Shown here in pieces: positions 11,735 to 23,580 of a stretch of 64,000 nucleotides of DNA. The DNA is from Nematopogon swammerdamellus. Taxonomy: Eukaryota > Arthropoda > Insecta > Lepidoptera > Adelidae. The translations under genes were made by a program, and so were the position numbers. Within the stretch, counting starts at the first letter, position 1. Every line of letters starts with the position of its first letter. Below the pieces are notes generated by a model that did not search any database, had not been told where the DNA came from, and was given only the letters and a program-made list of their open reading frames with translations. The DNA lies in assembly GCA_946902875.1 (NCBI GenBank), contig OX336343.1, positions 17,035,596 to 17,099,595 of the forward strand, in the 5' to 3' direction.

Positions 11735-12325
11735 ATGTTGATCGAAGCTGCGGCACTTTTTGTAGCTTCATTCAACAATCCTGCACTCGCACGTTGGACT
11801 ATTAAAGGTGTCGACGCTGATAAATGGCCAATTTATCACTTACAGCATAGTAATATTACTCATAATTCTGTACCTAGATATATTTCTACCTGTCTGCCTT
11901 ATGGAATAGCGAGTCACATAATGAGCTATTTCAATATAGTTCAGTGGTTCCATCAGAAGACGCAAATTAACTGTAAACATTTATTTTACCCAACTCAGCG
12001 CTCAGACTCAATAAGCGAGTTACTTGAAGCCAAAAACTACAAACTTAAATCTAAAACAGTGATTGACACACCATTTAACAAGAAATTAGATAAAGCAAAA
12101 ACACATATTGCTAGGAATAATAACGTACAACATAATTTAAGCTATAATGAAACTTTAGCACTACAAAAACCCAACTGTGCAAAAGGTATACACATAAAAG
12201 ACAAAGACAACCAACGTATTATAAACCATAAAGTAAATGTGATCACATCCATACATGGAAGGGCGGATCTGCACACGGATGCGATCTCGTGCTCATTATG
12301 CTCAGATATTAAGACAAGGATGTAG
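11735..12325 (+). CDS. Unidentified 196-codon open reading frame
   Basis: ATG to TAG, the longest plus-strand open frame outside the peroxidase exons and the repeat-driven frames. It begins MLIEAAALFVASFNNPALAR and ends SLCSDIKTRM; the middle is Asn/Lys/His-rich. I recognise no domain, signal peptide or membrane segment. Codon use is AT-rich like the surroundings and unlike the peroxidase exons. It could be a decayed transposon frame or chance. Confidence 0.2.
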   Translation: MLIEAAALFVASFNNPALARWTIKGVDADKWPIYHLQHSNITHNSVPRYISTCLPYGIASHIMSYFNIVQWFHQKTQINCKHLFYPTQRSDSISELLEAKNYKLKSKTVIDTPFNKKLDKAKTHIARNNNVQHNLSYNETLALQKPNCAKGIHIKDKDNQRIINHKVNVITSIHGRADLHTDAISCSLCSDIKTRM

Positions 12326-14906
12326 GTACATTCCGAGTGCTTCACTACATAGGAAAGGTCAACAACATCTAGTCACATGATGCTCTTATCGAGAGCGAAG
12401 ATCCTTTGTGTCATTTCCCACGTGAACATAAAAACATTATTACACATACGAAACTTGTTTCGGGTTGTTATGAGATTATATTTACAAATTTGGCAACAAC
12501 CCGAAATATCGGGTTTGCCAAAACCTCCAATGCTCGAACATTTACAGAATCTTGTTTATAAGTCATCTGTGAAGAGAATTATCTTATGACTATAAATCAT
12601 CTCGTCGGCTGCTGATTCTGTCCGCAAATTTTAAGCAAATGCATTGCAATTTTTCTCGGGTAATTTTTGGCAAATTGCTACGTTAAAGAGCGTTGACTTG
12701 TATTCTCAGAACACCATCGCAAGAAAGCTTAAGGCCGTTGACCATAAAATATAGTTGTATTTTTCGTCTCTACCGAATTTTATTTCAGACTTAAAACGAA
12801 TTATAAATTTAGCATGGTCGGTATTTATAAATCGGTACCTGAGAACACTGTTTAATTGCCATGTTAAATTAATGTTTGCTTCAATTTATGTATCGTACTT
12901 AACTGTAGGTTTTTCTTATAAAAATAAATTAAACACTTTACCCAAATAGCTACAGGTACCTGTACCTGTAGTTATTTCTTCAGAATATTTTGTGTTTATT
13001 TGAAATACATTCCTCCTCATGACCGTATTCAAAAAGCTCTTGCGTATGCCGCGCCTAATTTTCATAACAACGAGAAGTGTAGTGTTCAATTTGTCCAGTG
13101 AAAGCGTGCAGCACGCGAATGTAGGTCGTTAGTTACGGCAAGGCCTATAAACAAAAGACGAAAATCTCGCGGTTTACTTACACACTGGCCGTTTATTTGT
13201 GGCTGGTGTGGACTGGAATTTTAAATAAGGTATTGTAGAGTATTAGCGTAATAGTTTTGCTGTGGACATTTTCATTCGAATTGCTTTCGATAGATTCTGT
13301 TTCTGCTCAATCGCATTCTGTTGCCGATAATACTCAATTGTCAGTGAGACTTTAGCTAGATACTCCATTAGAACCAGGATGGGTTTATAATTAGCCGTGT
13401 TGGAATTGTGCAGTTCCTTCGCACGGTGATGTGTTCACGCATTTAGCGTCTCAATATCTTTGATCTGATATATTACGACATGTTTAATGTAAGTTTAGTT
13501 TTAAGTAGAAATTAAGATATTGTTGTATAAGTTTTCTGTTCGTTTCACACCATAATATTATTGAAACTTTTTTATCAATTTCTTTATAGGACGAAGGCTA
13601 TTTTTTGTTTGATGCACAATACCACATCATACAATTATTTCTAAATTTTGTAATACACTACGACTTGTCCGAGTGTGCACAGACACCTAATATTGTAAAA
13701 AGAAATATATATAATGAAAGCCATTTGTACGTGCGTTTTTTTTTTATTATTGTTCAATAGGTATCAACTCGGCGCCTCTCTGAGCGTGGTTTCGCGAGGA
13801 ATGGTGTTATTGGCTGTTTCTGATCTTCCGTTGAAGTATTGGGCACAGACACCCGCGCCGGCTGTCTATAAAAAAGAGATATACTTATTTTCTTCTTTCT
13901 TCGACTTCGTTATAAGGAACAGAAATTTTACAAATAACGACACGAATATTGCTAATATTGATAATACTATGACCTCAGCGTGCAATAGTGATATGACCAC
14001 ACGAGATCAAGCTAGGCTCATTTGCACTCCATCTTCCCATTAAGTATTGTCAGTTTGTTTCGTCATACTTCAACATTTCTAAAAACATTCTCGTTAAAAA
14101 TATTTTACTCCTTTGCTTTGGTGTTTTAAATGTCCATAGCGGTTAATTCCTTCGCAGTTCGCTCATCTGCGAGAGATGCACGTGCATACAATTAAGCTTC
14201 AATTCTATGCAACGGCTTCCCATAATATCTCGAACGTACATATTCAGGGCCAATTATGCAATGGCTGTCGCGTCACAGTAGGCATTGCTACTAGCTTAAC
14301 GACTCCTTCGAGTGAAAGTGTTAGCAAGTGGAATACGTGACCGGACTGCACATTGGAGTGTCAACCTACTGCCGATGTAGACAAGGTCAAATTTCGAAAT
14401 AACATTGATCGCTGTGTCACTGGTTGCGTTGTAATGTGTGACCTGAAAACATGTATTTCCATTGGTTTTTCCTCGCAAAGCAAATTTTTAAAGCGCCTAG
14501 TAACGCCAACGGTGGCGGCGCGGAGCGTAGCGCGTAGTAGTTTTCATAAAGGTTTTTTTTTTCATAATTTGCGACCCTACGCATTAGAACTTTGAAAAGC
14601 GTCTGATCGATAGATGACCTCACTTTGCTATACAAATTACATTCAAATTCTCTTTAGTTTCTGAGATCAAGTCTTCAAAGTTTACGCGGAAGAAAAAATC
14701 GACATTTGGTTTACGTATAGTTTGTATAGAAAATGATAAAATTTTACAACCTTTAGATTGGTCTTGTTATCACGGGCTACTTCTTCAGAAATCCACATGC
14801 GGCGTAACTAAGCGCCTTAATTATGGATTTGTTGATGTTACCAGAATATACACGTATATACATAGAATCCAGAAAGGTATATTTATGGCTAGGTCAGATC
14901 GAGCAT
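12326..14906. other. No gene seen
   Basis: AT-rich, with a small palindrome CTACAGGTACCTGTACCTGTAG-like at about 12950-12973. An open frame at 13714-14043 starts with a hydrophobic stretch but runs through a piece of a repeat (GAGCGTGGTTTCGCGAGGA) also found at 45631 and 48720. Confidence 0.4.
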
Positions 14907-15390
14907 GTTTTTTTTTTTTTTTTTTTATGGAACCTGACACGGTTGGCTACATCACCTACAACATCCGTGATGTCAGCCCATAACACAGGGTGAACTAGGT
15001 GCCATGTCAGTGCTTCCCTTCATTTCATGTCGGCTACACTAAACTGGACGGAAAACACGAACTATTTACATAGCCGTTTCGACCGACGTTTCGTTCAGTG
15101 CGGTGGTACCAACCCGGCCGGGATAAACCCTACCACCTAGTAAGGTAAGAAGGGAAGGGACCTACAGTTTAACGTGGAATCCGAACCACGGTCAGCCTCC
15201 AACGGTCGAGCGGTCACCCATCCAATCACTGACCGCGCTCAGCGTTGCTTAATAACAGTTGACTAACCAACCGCGCCACTGAGCTACCGAGGCTGACGAA
15301 TTTTCTTATCCCTTAGTCGACTTTTACGACATGCGACGGGGAGAGATGCAGTGGGGCTATTCTTTTTAAGTACCGACCCCACACGGTGTA
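14907..15390 (-). mobile_element. SINE family A, fullest copy with 5S-like module
   Basis: Read on the minus strand: CCGTGTGGGGTCGGTACTTA, GTCGTAAAAGTCGACTAAGG, CCTCGGTAGCTCAGTGGCGC (tRNA A-box-like), then the 5S-like block (15202-15257), GGTAGGGTTTATCCCGGCCG, and the 3' end GTGTCAGGTTCCAT with a long A-run. This copy defines the full unit of about 480 bp. Confidence 0.88.
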
Positions 15391-15553
15391 CTCCAAAATA
15401 CTAAAGTGCGTGGTAGCAGAATAGGGCGAGAATATAAGGTGTGAAAGAAGCGTCAAAGTTGTGTCAAATGCGTAGCACGTCTCGTAGCACGTGGGGATCC
15501 GTGGTCTCTGCCTTGCCTAGTCGATTGGTAAATAGGCGTGGTGTTATTATATA

Positions 15554-16183
15554 ACTAGCTGTTGTCCGCGGCTTCGCTCGCGTGAAATTCGTATTTCAAA
15601 AGAAGAAAGTAAGTAACTAGGGCCGCGCCCGAAGGCCGAGCTGAGTTCATGTGAACGATAAACCTTCTCGAAGAAAGTAAATAAATTTATCTATGAATGT
15701 AAGTAACTAAGGGCGAGAACGAAGGCCGAGCTGCGTTCAGCTAAACGATAAACTTTCTTCCGCCCTAGGGCCTCGCCCTTAATGACTTCCTTTCTTCGAT
15801 AGAATATGATATCGATTACGTGAACGAAGCTCGGCCTTCGACCTCACCCTTCGTAAATTACTTTCTTCGATAAGGTTTATTGTCTACCTGAACGTAACTC
15901 GGCCGTCGGGCTCGGTCTTAGTTACTTTCTTTGAGAAAGTATATGGTTTAGTTAGCTATACGCAGCCTCGGCGCGGCGGCGTAGCCATTGGTTAAGTACT
16001 CAGTTTAATCAAGAAGAATATCGTTTACCTGAACGGAACTCGGCCTTCGGCCTCGCCCTTCGTTACTTATTACTTTATTCGAGAAGGTATATCGTTAACC
16101 TGAACTAAGCTCGGCCTTTATTACTCCCCGCACGAAAATCAAATACGAATTTCACGCGAGCGAAGCCGCCGGCAACAGCTAGT
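15554..16183. mobile_element. 630-bp MITE with 43-bp terminal inverted repeats
   Basis: ACTAGCTGTTGTCCGCGGCT at the left and AGCCGCCGGCAACAGCTAGT at the right, paired through GAAATTCGTATTT. The interior repeats a motif around GAACGAAGGCCGAGCTG in both orientations. Partial relatives lie near 22987, 29985, 44131 and 47975. Confidence 0.8.
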
Positions 16184-16203
16184 AGTCAATATAGACATGT
16201 GTA

Positions 16204-16345
16204 AAAATATATCGAACTTCTGCTTTGCCGAATGTGGTGCTCTGTGTTGTGCGGTAATTCATCCGAGTTCTTAGAGCACAACACCGATTACTCTGCTTAA
16301 GCGATTTTCGAGATGCAGCGTGATTATATGCATGCATCAGTGTAC
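16204..16345 (+). mobile_element. SINE family C, partial
   Basis: GCCGAATGTGGTGCTCTGTG then GCACAACACCGATTACTCTG matches the 3' half of the copy at 35183. Confidence 0.6.
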
Positions 16346-17049
16346 ACAAAACTAAATAAAATGTACATACAAATGTATTATTTTGAGCAAACAAACTTTA
16401 GGTAATACCAGCAGTACCAGGAAAGCATGAGAGCAGCGGTCGGTTGCACTGAACCCAACAGAATTCGCTCCACAATGTCAACAGTCGACTTTCACTGAAC
16501 CGGATCGGTCTGGCGGCTGGCGCTACAGACGATTGCGTGACCGACCGGACCGAGAGGCTGCATCGAGATCTTTGCATCGCCAGGACAACTTGTGTTTCTT
16601 TTATTTCTTACGCGCATTTTTGCCCTCAGCCCGCGATATACTTAACGGCCGATTAAAGCACCTCCGGTTTTAAGTCTCGTCCAACAGTTATCTGACGGTT
16701 AAAGTTATATTTCCCCTGCAGTTGACAGGGTTAGCCGGCAAATACATGTTATTCGAAGGTGGTGAAAACGGCCGTACGTGCTGAATTTTCTTCGGAACAA
16801 GGTCAAATGCGGAGCACCCGTAACCGAAGAGAATGTTTGATGAAAACATTATGAGCTTGGAAGTGGCGTTAGAGGTGTGCCAGAATCGTGCCACGTGGAG
16901 ATCCGTTGCGTCTGCCTACCCCATTGGGAAACAGGTATGACGTTGTGTGTATGTACTAAAATTACTAAATAATATGAATTTTCATCATAGATCATGACAC
17001 CATGCGTGACAACAGATTTCGGTTTATAGAATCTTTATTAATCTCAAAG
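16346..17049. other. No gene seen; repeat scrap at 16888-16960
   Basis: It contains GATCCGTTGCGTCTGCCTAC, the short repeat also at 6495, 15485, 38345 (inverted) and 47018. Otherwise nothing. Confidence 0.4.
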
Positions 17050-17059
17050 AACTCAATGA

Positions 17060-17220
17060 ATCCAGGGAAGTCTTCGGTATGGCACCTACCTTCTCAGAGG
17101 TGATATTGGCTGGTCGGGGCATGTGCTTTGGCCTCTCCGACCCAGCCACCCCATGGATCAATAAGATCTGAATCAAGTCTCATTGATCCATGCTGCCACC
17201 CATACCGGAAACATAAAAAA
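17060..17220 (+). mobile_element. SINE family B, 3' part
   Basis: ATCCAGGGAAGTCTTCGGTA, TGATATTGGCTGGTCGGGGC, CCGACCCAGCCACCC and CATACCGGAAACATAAAAAA. A small hairpin (CATGGATCAAT with ATTGATCCATG) interrupts it before the tail. Confidence 0.75.
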
Positions 17221-17354
17221 ATCTCAAAGAACATTACAAACATTTGCTTATACTTTATAGAGATGAGAGAGTGGTAGAATTTCCCGGTACCTACTACACA
17301 GGCATTACACAGAGTACGGTACGCCGCTTCGTATTTCAACACGGCCTCCTAAGG

Positions 17355-17688
17355 CAGCGGTTCCCAAAAGGTGTTACGCGGAACCCTGGGGTTCCGCGGA
17401 AGGGTCACAGGGGTTCCGTGGGAAACACAGCCGGAAACAGCACAAAACGCTCTCCCTAATCTAAAACGTGTAATATGTTTTTAATTTCTAACTATAGTTT
17501 TGCTATTCAAATCAAACATGATAGATAAACATCAACAACAATTTAGTGTCAAAAAATTAGGTATAGGTCACATAAATTTAGTTTTTATGTTCACAATAAC
17601 TAATTAACTTTTTTAATTGACTTGGTGTTCCGCCAACAGAAGGACCATCATTTAGGGTTCCGTAGCCGAAAATAATTGGGAACCGCTG
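17355..17688. mobile_element. hAT-like MITE, 334 bp, exact 8-bp target duplication
   Basis: Terminal repeats CAGCGGTTCCCAA and TTGGGAACCGCTG with TCCTAAGG repeated on both flanks (17347-17354 and 17689-17696). Confidence 0.92.
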
Positions 17689-17696
17689 TCCTAAGG

Positions 17697-18353
17697 AGCG
17701 CAATTAAGACTGCGGTACTACAGCGTGAGGCACAATTTGCAAAATTTACCACATTTTCGTTTCGGTTTTTTGTTCAACGAATTTCAAAAATATATATATT
17801 AAAAAATCCTGTCTAAAAGTTGACCATATTTAAAAGTTGGTGACAGATTTTTATTTTTATTTATGTCAATTAATATGTGAAAAAAAAATCTAAAACGTAC
17901 TACTAAATGGTCCTAAATACTCCGAAACGCTCTCTTTGTTTCGAAATTGCAGCTTTCTAAAACATAATTTTGAGTTTATACTAATTGCAGATGATGTAAG
18001 ATAAAATTTTACTTTTTTTAACAGATTTGGATATTCGTATAATGTAAATTGGTGTAACAAACTTCGAACAAATACTATAAAACAAGCGAACGCTTCGCTA
18101 TTCAATCAGTGCCTAGCCGCGCGGTGCGGCATTTTGATGCTGTAGTACCGCGCTCTTAACTACTTTATTGGCACTAAAGCTGACGTCATTCCCGTTTCTC
18201 CAATTCGCCAATTCGTCACCCTATCGCCGATGTACATACAAAAAAATATCACCATATTCCTCCAAGGGCCTGAACACTGAAGGAAAACCTCGCACGAGGC
18301 GCTGTACAATTTCACTACACACATTAATTGTAAAAGTAACTCTATCTAAAGTG
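17697..18353. other. No gene seen; possible outer MITE
   Basis: GCGGTACTACAGC near 17711 has an inverse near 18138 (GCTGTAGTACCGC), suggesting another inverted-repeat element around the hAT-like MITE. Boundaries are not resolved. Confidence 0.35.
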
Positions 18354-18660
18354 TGTACCGTGTGGGGCCGGTACTTTAAAAGAATAGCCCCACTGCATCT
18401 CTCCCCGTGTATGTCGTAAAAGGCGACTTCTTTTATTACTAGGTGGTAGGATTTAACCCGCCCGGGTTGGTACCACCGCACTGAATGAAAGGTCGGTCTA
18501 AACGGCTATGTAAATAGTTTGTGTTTTCCGTCCAGTTCAGTGTAGCCGGCACGACCGAAGGGAAGCACTGACGTGGCACCAAGTTCACCCGGTGTTATGG
18601 GCTGACATCACGGATGTTGTAGGTTATGTAGCCAACCGTGTCAGTATCCATAAAAATAAA
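18354..18660 (+). mobile_element. SINE family A, without the 5S-like module
   Basis: GTACCGTGTGGGGCCGGTAC to CCGTGTCAGTATCCATAAAA, with all family blocks except the 5S-like segment. Confidence 0.88.
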
Positions 18661-18954
18661 AAAATAAAAAATATATATATACACGAGTAGAACCAATAGT
18701 ACCGGTAAGTTCAGTCGGCAATTTCGGACATTGCGTAAGGTAGCTGTCCCTAGCACCGACCAAATGACGGATAGCCGAGCTGCGACCGGTCCACTTTCGA
18801 ACCGGCTCACTTGACCCGTGTTTCAATTAAGAGAAAGAATTTCCTTCGGCGTAGGGTAATTGGTAACCTGTTATTGTCTATGTAGGTACACGCGGCGAAT
18901 CCAACCGTTAGACTCTGCGGGGGAACAAAACAAACACTCATAAAATTGTGCTTT

Positions 18955-19265
18955 ATGTAAATTGACGTGGTTGGTTACATCACCTGCAACATCCGTGATG
19001 TCAGCCCATAACACCGGGTGAACTTGGTGCCACGTCAGTGCTTCCCTTAGGTCGTGCCGGCTACACTGAACTGGACGGAAAACACAAACTATTTATAAAG
19101 CCGTTTCGACCGACCTTTCATTCAGTGCGGTGGTGGCAACCCGGGCGAGTTAAACCCTACCACCTAGTAATATAAGAAGGGAGTCATATCCATTAGTCGG
19201 CTGTGACGACATACACGTGGAGATATGCAGTGGGGCTATTCTTTTAAAGTACCGGCCCCACACGG
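18955..19265 (-). mobile_element. SINE family A, without the 5S-like module
   Basis: Reverse copy: ATTGACGTGGTTGGTTACAT through GTACCGGCCCCACACGG. It faces the plus copy at 18354, making an inverted pair about 300 bp apart. Confidence 0.85.
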
Positions 19266-19269
19266 CACA

Positions 19270-19615
19270 AAGGACACACGGAACTAGGTGCCATTATGTC
19301 AGTGCTTCCCTTCGGTCGTGCCGACTACACTAAACTGGACGTGAAGTCGTGAAACACGAACTATTTACATATCCGCTTCGACAGACCTTCCATTCAATGC
19401 GGTGCGGTGGGATCAACCCGGGCGGGTTGAACCCTTCCACCTGTAAAGTAAGAGGGGAGGGACCTACAGTTTTACAGACAGACTCCAACGGTCGAACGGT
19501 CACCCAGACAAGTTCTGACCGCGCCCAGGTGTGCTTAAGATCACCAACAGCAGTCGACCGATCGCCCACTGTGCTACCGAGGTTTACAAAGGTTTACGAA
19601 CGCTGCGACAAATCA
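19270..19615 (-). mobile_element. SINE family A with 5S-like module
   Basis: Reverse copy beginning inside the 3' half (GTGCCATTATGTCAGTGCTT) and reaching the 5S-like block (about 19485-19540) and GTGCTACCGAGG. It directly follows the copy at 18955. Confidence 0.75.
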
Positions 19616-20014
19616 TAACCCTCCTTTTAGTTTCGCCGTAGTCGGGTAACATGAAACGTTTGTGTGTTTAGAAAAATATGATAAAATGAAAAGACAACAA
19701 TACAGGAGAAATTTTACTCGGCAACATTCTGTCGTCTCTACGATACTCCTGTTCAGATAATAAAATATAAATAAAGCGAAAACATGCAAGCACAAAATTA
19801 CTAATAAGTTATTCATATGTAACAACTATTAACACAATTCATTTACTATTATCCGGAACTATTAACAGCCCATTCAATGCCGGAACTTCCATGTTTTCCG
19901 TTCAGTACAGTAATTCAGTAAATACAGACAGCAATATAAAAGAAAGTATGATATCTTGATCTTGCAGAGATTCAAATTCAATTGTTTTTATTTGTCACCT
20001 TAACACTATCTTTT

Positions 20015-21222
20015 TTAGGATTCCGTACCTCAAAAGGAAAAAAAACGGAACCCTTATAGGATCACCTTGTAGTCCGTCCGTCTGTTCGTCTGTCTAGATC
20101 ATTTTTCTCAGGAACGGGTAGACGTAACAAATTTAAATTCATATCAAATACTATAAGTTCTACGGCCCTTGGAGGTGTAAAAAATTCTACTTCTAAGTCA
20201 ATGTAATCAAAAGATACGATACGACCATTTATTTCACATATTTTGATACTCACAAACTTACTGATCAAAACCTATAAGGGGGAACTTCCAGTTGATCTAG
20301 AATCATGAAATTTGGCAAGAAATAAGGTCTCGCAGCACATGGGAAAAAAATCCGAAAATCGTTAATTTAACGTATAATATATCGTTATACGTATACGTAC
20401 GTATAGGGGAAGGTGTGGATCTAAGCTTGCGATGGCTTCACCGAACATATCCGGGCCCATCGGCAGTAGAGGAGAGGAGGGTATTAATCGAGGCCGGGAC
20501 TAGCGAGTGGCCACTCTAAATTTCCCGCGCATGCTTCACGTTTCGGCTCGCTTCAAGCCCTCGTCAGCTAGTCTGCGTTGACTAGGACGCGGGCAAACCA
20601 CCAATATAACGTTATATCACGTAAAAATATTTTTTTTTAAACTATTATTGTTTTAATCTATCGTAAATTCAGTAATACATACAAGCGTTCAACTTGGTTT
20701 AATTATATTGGATACTCTAAAGTTAAACAACAAATAATAAATTATCGCTTGTTTAGAAACTGCATTAGGTATGTATGTATGTATGTATTTGTATTTGTTT
20801 ATATTGCGTATATGTATGTACTTTTGAACTTGTATGTATGTATGTCACGAATGTATTTAGTTGTATGTTATTTATTACTATTATCTATGTTGGATTGTTT
20901 ATTTTTAACCTCTTAAAAAAAATAATCTCTTATTCAATTTTCCGCACTACCTATCTACCCTACTTACAATCCCAGGTATGACCGGCAGATAATGCCCTTA
21001 GGCTATAAGTCCGCCTTTTGTCACTTTTTGTGCAATAAAGTATATTTTCATTTCATTTCATTTCAATAAAAAACGGGCAAAAAAAAATTGGAAGAGAGAA
21101 GGAAATTATTGTTTCACTATGCAAGACAGCGATGCGATTTTCAGCGGCTCGCCTTTCCAACAATTACGTTGTGGTACGGAACCCTCGGTGAGCGAGTCCA
21201 ACTCGCACTTAGCCGGTTTTTT
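20015..21222 (-). repeat. Dispersed repeat family D, interrupted copy
   Basis: The left end TTTTAGGATTCCGTACCTCA and right end AACTCGCACTTAGCCGGTTT are the two termini of family D. The expected interior is replaced from about 20,370 to 21,065 by other sequence that includes a LINE 3' end. Confidence 0.65.
20600..21062 (+). mobile_element. LINE 3' end inside family D repeat
   Basis: ACCGGCAGATAATGCCCTTA then GTGCAATAAAGTATATTTTC and a TTTCA repeat: a common 3' terminus of lepidopteran non-LTR elements. The left boundary is uncertain; an ATGT microsatellite lies at 20,769-20,785. Confidence 0.5.
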
Positions 21223-22106
21223 AAATGATCTGAGATTGATGTTTAAGTACCTTTATAGAGCTGAAAAAATATAGGCAAAGTACATAAAAAAATACTGTGC
21301 GAATCAAATAAAGAAATAAATAAAATTTAACGAGCCACACATCCATATTCGCAAATCCAAGAGCAACACAATTATTTCAATTGTGCTCGTATCGAAAGTA
21401 TCGCTTGCACCGGCCTTGACCAAACCTATCAAACTAAATTAAGGTCAGGTTAAGTGTTGCAACTTCGCACCGCGCCTAATGCGGGCCATATCTCACTGAA
21501 AAAAAAATGAAAGGCATCGCCTTTGTTGATTTTTTTTTATTTCTGTAAAGATTCACTTTGCGTCTCTATGTAAATTATTATTATAAGCCCTTTCGTCTAG
21601 TTCTTGAGTTTAGGATGGGTCACGTTGGAAAATACATTTTGAACGGCTTTGAACGGTTGTCGTCTGACGTCGAAGTTTGAGAGTTCGGGAAGATAATAAA
21701 ATGTTTAGGGTCAACCCTTCGAGGAATAAAAGAAGATAGTCATTAGTCTCATATATAATTATTACCGAATTCTGACACTGAATTGATACCAGCTTCACCG
21801 CCTGAGTACCAACCACATAGGATTCTTAATACGTGTAAGGAGTATGCCAATTTTATAATTATTATCCTGATCTCCTTCAAATAAAGCGAACTTTCTACGG
21901 CCGTGTAACGTACCTACGTCAATATAATGAATCCTTATAACTCAAGAACCACTTTATCAATTTACATAGGTACGGTTTTCACTGTTACATTCTGTCACTT
22001 CGCAAGATGGTTCTAGCATTACTAGCTAGCATCGCGCTGCGGGCAAAATCTAGTTATAAACACACTTTCGTGCGACGTTCTCGAGTAATCACCTCGAACA
22101 GCGAGT

Positions 22107-22190
22107 ATGACAGACAGACGATGGGCAGACGGACGGACAGACGGGCAGAGGGACAGACGAACAGACGGACCGACGGACAGACAACTGACC
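22107..22190. repeat. GACA-type simple sequence
   Basis: Irregular GACAGACGGACGGACAGAC repeats belonging to the tail of a dispersed element; it gives overlapping spurious open frames on both strands. Confidence 0.7.
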
Positions 22191-22242
22191 AATTTTATTA
22201 TTTTCCCTGCCAAAGTCGCTGGCTGGCTACGTCACTCTCAAA

Positions 22243-22551
22243 ACCGGCCAAGTGCGAGTCAAACTCGCGCACCGAGGGTTCCGTATCGCCATGTCATGGT
22301 CAGCGCCACTCACGCCATCTATGGCGTTTATGAAATGCTTCATATTAGTTAAAATTCATGATTAGTTAAAATGCTTCATACTCTTTTCGGTAGATGGCGC
22401 GCATACACTGTTTAGTTTCTTCTATGGGAACCCCCGTGAATTTTGTACTTTTTCTTATTTTTATTATTTATTGTTATATCGGCCATAATAACACATATTC
22501 TGTGAAAATATCAACGGGCTACCTATTAAGGTTCAAGAGATACAGCCCGCG

Positions 22552-22582
<31 letters not shown>

Positions 22583-22634
22583 GGCGTAGGCTTAGTAATA
22601 GGTTTCCGTACGGGACGGGATACGGAAACCTAAA
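22243..22634 (+). repeat. Dispersed repeat family D, complete copy
   Basis: AAACCGGCCAAGTGCGAGTC to ACGGAAACCTAAAAA. It includes GTAGATGGCGCGCATACACT, CAAGAGATACAGCCCGCGGA and a perfect CAGA microsatellite (22,556-22,581). Very similar to the copy at 49984. Confidence 0.85.
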
Positions 22635-23247
22635 AATGGTCTACGCACGCTTACTGCTTGCTTATACATAAATGACATATTATACCTATGCGGGCGGCCA
22701 TCTCTATAGCACGATGTAGATGGCAGGTGCGGCGAGCAAGCGTGGCTGTTGTCTATCTATGTAACGAGCGTGTGGTTTTTGTACAATGTCAATGACATAA
22801 GAGGTTTGTGTAGAAAGTGGCCTGATCGCAGTCGGCTTGAGACAAAAAGCTCGACTCCTACGAAAGTCAGGGTCTGCTCGCATCCGCTTTGGCGACTTTA
22901 GTGGTCGAGAATTTGAAATTATCGATACGTATGTTGATAGATAGATAATAATTTCTTTATTACACGCGAACATTTTATAATATAGAACTAGCTGTGCCCG
23001 CGGCTCCGCCCGCTCTCATATTTGACTTCTCTGCTAACCTCATAAGCCATTTAACGTGATGAAAAGTAGCCTATAGTTGATGGGAAGAACCAAGCTATCC
23101 GTAGAAGCAATCTGTATTAAAATCGGTTCAGTGGTTCTCGAGTTATAAGCGGAGAGACAGACATACAGACAGAAAGAAAGCAGACGTCGGATTTTATTAA
23201 AGGTAAAGAAGGAAGGATAAGGATGAGACGTGCGTATAATAGTGAAA

Positions 23248-23580
23248 TAGTGGTGCGGTCCGTCGACTGTTATTAAGCAACCCTGGGCGCGGTCAGTATT
23301 TGGATGGGTGACCGCTCGACCGTTGGAGGCTGACCGCGATTCGGATTCCACGTTAAACTGTAGGTCCCTTCCCTTCTCACCTTACTAGGTGGTAGGGTTT
23401 ATCCCGGCCGGGTTGATGCCACCGCACTGAATGAAACTATGTAAATAGTTCGTGTTTTCCATTCAGTTCAGCGTAGCCGACAAGAAATGAAGGGAAGCAC
23501 TGACAAGGCACCTAGCTTCACCAAGGTATTAATTATGGGATGTTGTAGGTAATGTGGCCAACCGTGTCAGTCAAAAAAAA
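23248..23580 (+). mobile_element. SINE family A starting in the 5S-like module
   Basis: AGTGGTGCGGTCCGTCGACT, the 5S-like block (23,270-23,320: TTATTAAGCAACCCTGGGCG then TTTGGATGGGTGACCGCTCG), GGTAGGGTTTATCCCGGCCG, and a 3' A-run. Plus-strand copy, useful for reading the module directly. Confidence 0.88.

Noticed and set aside
13714..14043. 109-codon frame with a signal-like N-terminus
   Set aside because: Part of it is a dispersed repeat also found at 45,631 and 48,720, and the rest is low-complexity; a hydrophobic start alone is weak evidence.
23265..23325. 5S rRNA gene
   Set aside because: Only the internal control region is similar; it lies within a repeated SINE and lacks the rest of the 5S molecule.
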